In this document: piece by piece, positions 55,645 through 61,740 of the stretch
Layout of the letters: each line of letters begins with the position of its first letter
Numbering within the stretch: the first letter of the stretch is position 1
Assembly (NCBI RefSeq): GCF_000808015.1
Contig: NZ_JWHR01000075.1
Span: 1 to 61,740 of the forward strand
Reading direction: 5' to 3'
Source: Terrisporobacter othiniensis
GTDB lineage: Bacteria; Bacillota; Clostridia; Peptostreptococcales; Peptostreptococcaceae
Length of the DNA stretch: 61,740 nt
Program-made: the position numbers and the translations under genes
Notes under the pieces: generated by a model
Told to the model about the DNA's origin: nothing
Database searches by the model: none
The model's input: only the letters and a program-made list of their open reading frames with translations

Positions 55645-57429
55645 ATGGAGAACTTAAAAGGATTAAAGAGAACTCATTACTGTGGTGATTTAAGAATTGC
55701 CAATGTGGGTGAAGAAGTAGTTTTAAATGGATGGGTACAAAAGAAAAGAAACTTAGGTGGATTAGTATTCGTTGATTTAAGAGATGTTAGAGGAATAAGC
55801 CAAATAATATTTGATACAAATGTAAGTGAAGAAGCATTTAATAAAGCTGAAAAATTAGGTTCAGAATATGTTGTTGCTGTTAAAGGTATAGTTAGAGAAA
55901 GACAATCTAAAAATCCTAACATGGCAACAGGAGATATAGAAATAGAAGCAACTGAACTTAGAATTTTAAGCAAATCAGAAACTCCACCAATATATATAAA
56001 AGATAATGATAATGTTTCTGAAGATTTAAGATTAAAATATAGATTCTTAGATTTAAGAAAGCCTTCTATGCAAAATAATTTAATATTAAGAAGTAAAGTT
56101 GCTAAAATAGTAAGAAATTACTTAACAGATAACAACTTTGTAGAAATAGAAACTCCTTTCTTAATAAAACCATCTCCAGAAGGTGCTAGGGATTACTTAG
56201 TACCAAGTAGAGTTAATCCAGGTAAATTCTACGCATTACCACAATCACCACAATTATTTAAACAATTATTAATGGTAAGTGGTATGGATAGATACTTCCA
56301 AATAGTAAAATGTTTCAGAGATGAAGATTTAAGAGCTGATAGACAACCAGAATTCACTCAAATAGACTGTGAAATGTCATTTGTTGATGAAGAAGATGTA
56401 ATGGGAATCATGGAAAAAATGCTTCAAGAAATATTCAAAGAAGTATTAGATGTGGATGTTCAATTACCTATCCAAAGAATGACTTATAAAGAAGCTATGG
56501 ATAGATTTGGTTCAGATAAACCAGATACTAGATTTGGATTAGAATTTGTAAATATATCTGACATAGTTAAAGAATGTGGATTCGGAGTATTTGCTAATGC
56601 TGCTTCTGATGAAAAAGGTAGTGTTAGAGGTATAAACGTTAAAGGTGGAGCTGAAGCCTTCTCAAAAAAAGGAATGAAGAAGTTAGAAGAGCATGCTAAG
56701 CTTTACAAAGCTAAGGGTCTTGCTTGGATAAAATTAACTGAAGCTGGAATAGAATCTCCAATAGCTAAATTCTTCTCAGAAGAAGAAATGAACGCTATAT
56801 TAGAAAAAATGGGAGCAGAAGCTGGAGACTTATTATTATTTATAGCTGATAAAAATGCTGTAGTTTATGATGCATTAGGCCAATTAAGACTTGAAGTTGG
56901 TAGAAAACTTGACTTAATGGATAAAAATAAATATAACCTATTATGGGTAACTGAATTCCCATTATTCGAAAAAGACGAAGAAACAGGAAGAATGATAGCA
57001 ATGCATCATCCATTCACATCTCCATTAGATGAAGACGTAGAAGGATTAACTGGTGAAGATAAAACTAATTTAAGAGCTAAAGCTTATGATATAGTATTAA
57101 ATGGATATGAACTAGGTGGAGGAAGTGTTAGAATATCTAATGCGGATATCCAAAAGAAAATGTTTGATGCTATAGGAATAAGCGATGAAGAAGCTAATGA
57201 TAAGTTTGGATACTTACTAGAAGCGTTTAAATATGGAGTTCCACCACATGCTGGATTAGCATTTGGATTTGATAGATTAATGATGCTGCTTACAGGAGCT
57301 GATAATATTAGAGAAGTGATAGCATTCCCTAAAAATCAAAATGCTATATGTCCAATGACAAATGCTCCAGGAGTAGCTGATGATGCTCAATTAGAAGAAT
57401 TAGCTATAAAAGTTGATATAGAAGAGTAA
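55645..57429 (+). CDS. aspS: Aspartyl-tRNA synthetase (bacterial type)
   Basis: A 594-residue class II synthetase. The N-terminal OB anticodon domain (about 1-105; VLNGWVQKKRNLGGLVFVDL) is followed by the catalytic domain with motif 2 (CFRDEDLRADRQPEFTQID) and motif 3 (GLAFGFDRLMMLL). The inserted GAD domain (about 290-420) marks the bacterial form. The start follows GAAGGAGG. No gatCAB is in the window, so I cannot tell whether it also charges tRNA-Asn. Confidence 0.97.
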   Translation: MENLKGLKRTHYCGDLRIANVGEEVVLNGWVQKKRNLGGLVFVDLRDVRGISQIIFDTNVSEEAFNKAEKLGSEYVVAVKGIVRERQSKNPNMATGDIEIEATELRILSKSETPPIYIKDNDNVSEDLRLKYRFLDLRKPSMQNNLILRSKVAKIVRNYLTDNNFVEIETPFLIKPSPEGARDYLVPSRVNPGKFYALPQSPQLFKQLLMVSGMDRYFQIVKCFRDEDLRADRQPEFTQIDCEMSFVDEEDVMGIMEKMLQEIFKEVLDVDVQLPIQRMTYKEAMDRFGSDKPDTRFGLEFVNISDIVKECGFGVFANAASDEKGSVRGINVKGGAEAFSKKGMKKLEEHAKLYKAKGLAWIKLTEAGIESPIAKFFSEEEMNAILEKMGAEAGDLLLFIADKNAVVYDALGQLRLEVGRKLDLMDKNKYNLLWVTEFPLFEKDEETGRMIAMHHPFTSPLDEDVEGLTGEDKTNLRAKAYDIVLNGYELGGGSVRISNADIQKKMFDAIGISDEEANDKFGYLLEAFKYGVPPHAGLAFGFDRLMMLLTGADNIREVIAFPKNQNAICPMTNAPGVADDAQLEELAIKVDIEE

Positions 57430-57443
57430 TTTTTATTAAGTAG

Positions 57444-57497
57444 AAAAGAGGATTTCTTATAATAATTTTTAATTAGAAGAGATATCCTCTTTTTTTA
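57444..57497 (+). terminator. Terminator after aspS
   Basis: AAAAGAGGAT / ATCCTCTTTT with inner TTCT/AGAA pairing and a long T run. Confidence 0.9.
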
Positions 57498-57540
57498 CAT
57501 ATAAAGAAATTATATTGATCTCAAATCTGTGAAAAACTTA

Positions 57541-57663
57541 TGAAACTAAACCTAAAATGTTAATGGAACAGGGATTACATCATTTACAGAGGATGGTACA
57601 GTAACAAATATCTTCATTATAAAATTAAGGATGTTAGCTTAAAATTAAGCTAGCATTCTTTTG
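57541..57663 (+). pseudogene. Coding relic with terminator
   Basis: About 25 codons near 57558-57630 read NVNGTGITSFTEDGTVTN in one frame, like the end of a secreted or beta-rich protein, with no start. A hairpin (ATGTTAGCTT / AAGCTAGCAT, 57631-57656) followed by TTCTTTTG resembles its old terminator. The parent gene is not recognised. The rest of this roughly 400-base gap, to 57838, holds no gene that I can see. Confidence 0.35.
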
Positions 57664-57838
57664 TTATTTTGAATTTTTAAGTGAGTTTTATTTTTTACTA
57701 ATTGGGTACTAATAAAAAGAATAGTAAAATTTTAATATAAAAAAGATGATAAAGTAAAAATAATATCTATAATATAAATAGTACAAAGTTTTATAGAGAG
57801 GAGATATAAGATATTAATTAGTCTTATATTATAATTAA

Positions 57839-58303
57839 ATGAATAATATATTTTTTTATGAAACAGAAATAGGTATTATAGGAATTAGGGAAAATAATAA
57901 ATCAATAACAGATATATTTTTTTCAAAGGTAGATACTAATGATAATATAGAAGAGACAGATTTAATAAAAGAATGTTTTAAACAGTTAAAAGAATACTTT
58001 GAAGGAAATAGAATGAAATTTGATTTGCCATTAGATGCTAGGGGAACAGAATTTCAAAAGAAAGTTTGGAATGAACTTTTAAATATACCTTATGGTGAAA
58101 CTAAAAGTTATAAAGATATTGCTGTAGCTATCGGGAATGAAAAAGCATGTAGGGCTATAGGAATGGCAAATAACAAAAATCCCATACCAATAATAATTCC
58201 ATGTCATAGAGTGATTGGCTCTAATGGAAAATTAGTTGGATACGCGGGTGGAGTTAATGTTAAAGAAAAATTACTTAATATAGAAAAAATAGACGTAAAA
58301 TAA
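57839..58303 (+). CDS. ogt: Methylated-DNA-protein cysteine methyltransferase
   Basis: A 154-residue suicide repair protein that takes alkyl groups from O6-alkylguanine. The acceptor cysteine is in IIPCHRVIGSNG, with FQKKVWNELLNIPYGETKSYKDIA as the DNA-binding part. The ribosome site is weak (the ATG lies in AT-rich sequence), but the protein is complete at the family's usual N-terminus. It is followed after 12 bases by nfo. ogt is the common name; Ada-type regulatory domains are absent. Confidence 0.94.
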   Translation: MNNIFFYETEIGIIGIRENNKSITDIFFSKVDTNDNIEETDLIKECFKQLKEYFEGNRMKFDLPLDARGTEFQKKVWNELLNIPYGETKSYKDIAVAIGNEKACRAIGMANNKNPIPIIIPCHRVIGSNGKLVGYAGGVNVKEKLLNIEKIDVK

Positions 58304-58315
58304 AGGAGAATTACG

Positions 58316-59149
58316 ATGTTAAATATAGGATGTCACTTATCAGTATCAAAAGGTTTTAAAAATATGGGAAAGGAAGCATTGAGTATAAATGCTAATACTT
58401 TTCAATTTTTTACTCGTAACCCAAGAGGTGGAAAAGCAAAAGATTTAGATGAGAAAGATATACAAGCTTTTTTAGAGCTTGCAAAAGAAAATAAATTTGC
58501 TAAATTATTAGCTCATGCACCATATACATTAAATGCTTGTGCAGCTGACGAAAGTAAAAGAGAGTTTGCTATACAAACTTTTGCAGATGATTTAAGAAGA
58601 TTGGAAAGTGTACCAGGAAATTTATATAACTTCCATCCAGGAAGTCATGTAAAACAAGGAGTAGAAGTTGGAATTCAATATATTGCAGATATGATAAATC
58701 AAACTTTAACACCAGAGCATACTACTACAGTATTACTTGAAACTATGGCTGGAAAAGGTACTGAAATAGGAAGGAATTTTGAAGAATTAAGAGCTATAAT
58801 AGACAAGGTTGAATTAGGTGACAGAATAGGTATATGTATGGATACTTGCCACGTATTTGATGCTGGATATGATATTGTAAATGATTTAGATGGAGTTCTA
58901 GAAGAGTTTGATAAGGTATTAGGATTAGATAGATTAAAAGCAATTCATCTAAATGATAGTTTAAATGTTCGTGGAAGTCACAAAGATAGACATGCTAAAA
59001 TAGGTGAAGGAAATATAGGATTAGAAGCTATAACTAGAATAATAAATCACCCAAAACTTAAAAATATTCCTTTCTTACTTGAAACACCAAATGAATTAGA
59101 TGGATATGCTAAAGAAATAGAATTATTAAAAAGTGTATATAATGGATAA
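58316..59149 (+). CDS. nfo: Endonuclease IV
   Basis: A 277-residue AP endonuclease with three zinc ions. Ligand regions are visible: [53 protein letters not shown] and FLLETPNE. It starts after AAAGGAG, 12 bases behind ogt, so base removal and abasic-site cutting are encoded close together. Confidence 0.97.
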   Translation: MLNIGCHLSVSKGFKNMGKEALSINANTFQFFTRNPRGGKAKDLDEKDIQAFLELAKENKFAKLLAHAPYTLNACAADESKREFAIQTFADDLRRLESVPGNLYNFHPGSHVKQGVEVGIQYIADMINQTLTPEHTTTVLLETMAGKGTEIGRNFEELRAIIDKVELGDRIGICMDTCHVFDAGYDIVNDLDGVLEEFDKVLGLDRLKAIHLNDSLNVRGSHKDRHAKIGEGNIGLEAITRIINHPKLKNIPFLLETPNELDGYAKEIELLKSVYNG

Positions 59150-59155
59150 ATAAAG

Positions 59156-59187
59156 TGCTTGGGACTAAATTAAGTCTCAAGCATTTT
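59156..59187. terminator. Bidirectional hairpin between nfo and the AlkD-like gene
   Basis: TGCTTGGGACT / AGTCTCAAGCA with T residues after it. The right arm lies over the last codons of the convergent AlkD-like gene. Confidence 0.85.
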
Positions 59188-59878
59188 TCTTTTTCATACT
59201 TCTCATTAAATCCTTATATTCTGTACTTACACGATTAGACTCTATAATTTTTTGTAATGACTTATTATATGTAAAATTATCTAAGTTATTATTTTTTAAA
59301 AAAAATAAAGTTTTATCAGGAAAGTGGATATATGCAAATGATATAGCCCAAGCTACAGCCATTTTAACATAATATCCATCATGATGAATATTATTTAAAA
59401 CACTTAATACACTATCAATATAATCATCAACAATATAAAAATTAAGCATCATAACAACAGCGAACCTTACATCAAATTCATTTTTAGATGAAGCATAAGG
59501 TAGTATGAAATCCCAAACCTCACTCATACTTTTCTTAGTAAACTTTAAATTATTGCAAAAACTATCACAAACTGCCCAATTATTTATCTTTGGAACAAAG
59601 TTTCTTATGTATTTTAATCGAGTTTCATTATCAGTTTTAATATAGCCAATTATTAACCCTTCAACCATGACCTCTTCATAGTATTTAGCATTATCATTAT
59701 TCAAGTAATCTTCATAATTATTTTTTGATAAATCTTTTGATAACTTTCTTAGGATTGGAAGTCTAACACCTAAAATATTTTCCACACCAGGACATAAATT
59801 ACTATGAAATTTTTTATACTTTTCATCAGCTAAATTAATTAACTCTTCTCTAATTTCTTCTTTTTTATTATTAAACAT
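59177..59878 (-). CDS. DNA alkylation repair protein (AlkD-like HEAT-repeat glycosylase)
   Basis: A 233-residue all-helical protein of the AlkC/AlkD superfamily. Typical stretches are GVRLPILRKLSKDL, the FVPKINNWAVCDSFCNNLK region and AVAWAISFAYIHFP. AlkD enzymes remove bulky or positively charged alkylated bases without flipping them. The ATG follows GAGGTGATTAT on the minus strand. It is convergent with ogt-nfo, so three alkylation-repair genes cluster here. Confidence 0.88.
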   Translation of the reverse strand: MFNNKKEEIREELINLADEKYKKFHSNLCPGVENILGVRLPILRKLSKDLSKNNYEDYLNNDNAKYYEEVMVEGLIIGYIKTDNETRLKYIRNFVPKINNWAVCDSFCNNLKFTKKSMSEVWDFILPYASSKNEFDVRFAVVMMLNFYIVDDYIDSVLSVLNNIHHDGYYVKMAVAWAISFAYIHFPDKTLFFLKNNNLDNFTYNKSLQKIIESNRVSTEYKDLMRSMKKKNA

Positions 59879-59934
59879 ATAATCACCTCATATAAATGAG
59901 TATATCACACATAATAAATTAATAAACATGAAGA

Positions 59935-59975
59935 AAGAAGTCTAAATTTTATCATTATAAAAAATAGACTTCTTA
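59935..59975 (-). terminator. Hairpin after the His/Cys-rich gene
   Basis: AAGAAGTCTA / TAGACTTCTT with inner AT pairing. On the minus strand it follows the gene ending at 60020 and precedes the AlkD-like promoter region. Confidence 0.65.
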
Positions 59976-60019
59976 CATTTAACTTTTGAAGCAAAGTATT
60001 GAAGGGAAATAGAGTTTAA

Positions 60020-60283
60020 TTATTTATGGTTACAATGACATCCTTCATGCTTGTGACCATCAGCATGTTTTCCATTACAACATTTGTAATCAGATTCTTC
60101 TTTGTGTGCCTTTTGGTGATTACCACAACATCCATTAGAACAATTGTTTAATGGTGCAAAACCTTGATTATCCATTGCGTTTGATTTAAACGTAGGAACA
60201 TCAGGAGTAAGACTCTTGTTTAATGTTGGATTAGTTTCAAACTGAGGTTTATTTCTAAATACATCATTATTTCTATGACTCAT
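60020..60283 (-). CDS. Small His/Cys-rich protein, probably metal-binding
   Basis: An 87-residue protein: an N-terminal half of ordinary polar residues (MSHRNNDVFRNKPQFETNPT) and a C-terminal half packed with Cys and His (NCSNGCCGNHQKAHK, KCCNGKHADGHKHEGCHCNHK without a break). I count seven Cys and about eight His in the last 45 residues. The ATG at 60283 follows AAGGAGG on the minus strand; a longer hydrophobic reading upstream has no ribosome site. It is divergent from a ferritin-like gene. The metal (zinc, copper or nickel) cannot be told. Confidence 0.75.
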   Translation of the reverse strand: MSHRNNDVFRNKPQFETNPTLNKSLTPDVPTFKSNAMDNQGFAPLNNCSNGCCGNHQKAHKEESDYKCCNGKHADGHKHEGCHCNHK

Positions 60284-60511
60284 AAAATACCTCCTTAAGA
60301 TACTTCTCATTAATAGTATGCTAAAAAAATCATAAAAATATGGTAAGAATAAAAAAGAATAAATCGAATTAATTGCCAATTACTAAAAATAAAAGAAATA
60401 ATGAAAAATTTTGATAAAAGTAAATAAAATAAATATATTAAGATAAATTAGGTAACAAATTTCTACTTTTAAGTATATATTATATTAGATTATATTAAGG
60501 GGGTAACAACA

Positions 60512-60985
60512 ATGGATTATACTTATGAGTGGATATATCCTAATCCAAAGCAACTACAAAATTCTATAAATTTAATTGGAAAATCAATCGAATCAGAAAA
60601 GAAAGATTCTATGTTTTATCAATGGTTAATTGATAATATACCAGTAGGTGAATTATCTTCTAAAGAAGTAAATGAAATAAAAGGAATAATAGAGTCGATT
60701 AGAGATGATGAGTTACGTCATAATCAAATGTATAAGAATATGTATTTTCAAATTACAGGGATGAAAATACAACCTGAAGAAGAAGCGTTTGTTCCGCCAT
60801 CAAGTTTTAAAGATGGAATAGCAGATGCTATGATGGGAGAGTTAAATGCAGTTAAAACTTACCGCGAAATAATGGGAGGGCTTCCAAGTTTGTATTATAG
60901 AGATCAAGTTTTTAATATATTGAGTGATGAATTAAGACATGGAAATTTGTATAATTATATTTATACATTAGTTTCTGTTGGTTAA
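60512..60985 (+). CDS. Ferritin-like domain protein
   Basis: A 157-residue four-helix protein. Two E-x2-H type metal motifs are visible: IRDDELRHNQMYKN and LSDELRHGNLYNYI, with further Glu residues at GKSIESEKK and MMGELNAVKTY. This is the di-iron site of ferritin-like or rubrerythrin-like proteins. No rubredoxin domain is attached. It may handle oxygen or peroxide in this anaerobe. The ATG follows AAGGGGG. A divergent gene for a His/Cys-rich protein lies 230 bases away. Confidence 0.85.
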   Translation: MDYTYEWIYPNPKQLQNSINLIGKSIESEKKDSMFYQWLIDNIPVGELSSKEVNEIKGIIESIRDDELRHNQMYKNMYFQITGMKIQPEEEAFVPPSSFKDGIADAMMGELNAVKTYREIMGGLPSLYYRDQVFNILSDELRHGNLYNYIYTLVSVG

Positions 60986-61004
60986 TTAATAAATATTAAA
61001 ATAA

Positions 61005-61034
61005 AAAGATGTAACTAATATTAGTTACATCTTT
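61005..61034. terminator. Bidirectional terminator between convergent genes
   Basis: Perfect 30-base palindrome, AAAGATGTAACTAAT and its complement, between the ferritin-like gene and the ferredoxin gene. Confidence 0.9.
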
Positions 61035-61056
61035 GATATTTACAATAAAAGTTGAA

Positions 61057-61446
61057 TTAATCAGCAATTTCAACGACTTCAAGTATTTCTTGAGGACATG
61101 CTTTAACACATATTCCACAAGCCACACATTTAGATGGAGCTGGTTTATCCTCTGACTTTACAATAATTCCTTTTGGACATGCTTCTACACAAGTTAGGCA
61201 TCCTGTACATTTTTTCTTATCGATTGTATAAACACCTTTAGCGTTTTTAGATATTGCATCTTCTGGACATTTTTTAGCACAAACGCCACATTGATTACAA
61301 GCTTTTACATCTAAAGCATCTTTTTTGTTAACCCCTATAGATATACAAGAGAAACCTTCTTTTTTATAAAAGGCTTCAGAACAAGCTAGCTCACAACTTA
61401 AACAAGCTTGACATAAAGATTTGTCTTTAACAACTAATTTTTTCAA
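61057..61446 (-). CDS. Polyferredoxin with four [4Fe-4S] motifs
   Basis: A 129-residue iron-sulfur protein with four C-x2-C-x2-C-x3-C motifs: CQACLSCELACSE, CNQCGVCAKKCPE, CTGCLTCVEACPK and CVACGICVKACPQ. This is the HycB/CooF-like electron-carrier layout. I chose a TTG start at 61446 because AAGGGGGAAG lies six bases before it; the frame stays open to an ATG at 61494 with no ribosome site. No catalytic partner (hydrogenase, dehydrogenase) is in the window on this side. Confidence 0.88.
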   Translation of the reverse strand: MKKLVVKDKSLCQACLSCELACSEAFYKKEGFSCISIGVNKKDALDVKACNQCGVCAKKCPEDAISKNAKGVYTIDKKKCTGCLTCVEACPKGIIVKSEDKPAPSKCVACGICVKACPQEILEVVEIAD

Positions 61447-61494
61447 TTTATCTTCCCCCTTAATATGTAGATAATTTATTAGAAAATAAAACAT

Positions 61495-61740
61495 CCTATT
61501 TTTAGTGTATATGATTATTATTGTAAAATCAACGAAGTAAATAAATCTACTGATTACTTTTTGGAAATCTAAAGAATCATTAATAATATTTTTTGTACTT
61601 TATGTTAAAATTAAAAATAAATTTTTGACAAATTGAAATTCAATGTTCTATTATAAAACATATATAAAAAAAAAAAAAAAGGAAAAAAAAAGAAAAGGAG
61701 AAATTAAAGAAGAGAAAAGAAAATCTATAATTGGAATTAA
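61495..61740 (+). promoter_or_regulatory. Promoter and purine-rich start of a leader at the window end
   Basis: TTGACA (61625-61630), 18 bases, TATTAT (61649-61654) forms a good sigma-A promoter on the plus strand. It is followed by about 50 bases of almost pure purine (A-runs with GGA and GGAG). The gene it drives lies outside the window. No open frame begins before the end. Confidence 0.65.

Noticed and set aside
61661..61740. Purine-rich tail as a sequencing artefact
   Set aside because: It follows a good promoter and contains GGAG sites, so a natural leader is more likely; it is noted in the feature list instead.

Overview
The window is a low-GC, strongly AT-rich chromosomal segment of an anaerobic, spore-forming member of the Clostridia. 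The evidence is the spoIIAA-spoIIAB-sigF and spoVAC-AD-AE blocks, a SpoIVB peptidase, a BofC-domain protein, oxygen-sensitive pyruvate formate-lyase and the SCIFF peptide/maturase pair. Gene order (sigF, spoVA, class A PBP; ruvCAB-queA-tgt-yajC-SCIFF; recJ-apt-rel-dtd-hemZ-hisS-aspS) resembles Peptostreptococcaceae such as Clostridioides or Paraclostridium. The genus is an inference from memory of gene order, not a database result. I see no prophage, CRISPR array, rRNA or tRNA gene.

Layout. 1-2.5 kb: cysteine desulfurase and thiI (sulfur transfer to tRNA). 2.5-4.1 kb: two decaying genes for surface or secreted proteins. 4.3-7.7 kb (minus): pflB and pflA, with a palindromic candidate operator over the pflB start region. 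7.9-11.7 kb: a cation/Ca2+ exchanger, a DbpA-type DEAD-box helicase, and a FolT-like folate transporter subunit behind a long structured leader. 11.8-12.3 kb: no intact gene, but a coding relic and strong hairpins. 12.3-16 kb: forespore genes (sigma-F operon, spoVA operon). 16-18.7 kb (minus): class A PBP. 19.0-19.6 kb: an internally deleted IS3-family element. 19.6-27.3 kb: SpoIVB, a disordered small protein, a cell-wall amidase, a zinc phospholipase C-like protein, an ABC-F ATPase, a DUF1461 membrane protein and an SH3b-SGNH secreted protein. 27.4-34.9 kb: housekeeping genes (hflX, a degenerate Nudix protein, YigZ, a TPR protein, a split TauE pair, nadE, yebC). 35-37.4 kb: a run of small, mostly uncharacterised cysteine-rich genes. 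37.5-43.6 kb: bofC-like gene, ruvC-ruvA-ruvB, queA, psiE-like, tgt, yajC. 43.7-46.3 kb: TIGR04086 membrane protein, scfA, scfB and a gamma-carbonic anhydrase-like protein. 46.4-57.4 kb: recJ, apt, rel, dtd, an MBL hydrolase, hemZ, hisS, aspS. 57.8-59.9 kb: three DNA-alkylation-repair genes (ogt, nfo, AlkD-like). 60-61.5 kb: a His/Cys-rich peptide, a ferritin-like protein and a 4x[4Fe-4S] ferredoxin.

Functional threads. Sporulation recurs across the window: sigma-F control, DPA uptake by SpoVA, and SpoIVB with BofC (an inhibitor of SpoIVB in Bacillus). tRNA modification and charging recur too (thiI, queA, tgt, dtd, hisS, aspS). DNA repair is represented by ruvABC, recJ, ogt, nfo and the AlkD-like gene.

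Most interesting for follow-up: (1) the scfA-scfB RiPP locus, with a hairpin and a separate promoter between peptide and maturase, and a terminator whose 3' arm is the Shine-Dalgarno of the membrane-protein gene before it; (2) the 35-37.4 kb cluster, including a bacterial RING/PHD-like C4HC3 protein and a tandem pair of apparently paralogous Cys proteins; (3) the Nudix protein that has lost most of its catalytic glutamates; (4) the disorder-core-disorder protein beside spoIVB. Nothing here is proven to be a new system. The SCIFF locus is a known family, and the 35-37 kb cluster is the best candidate for undescribed biology.
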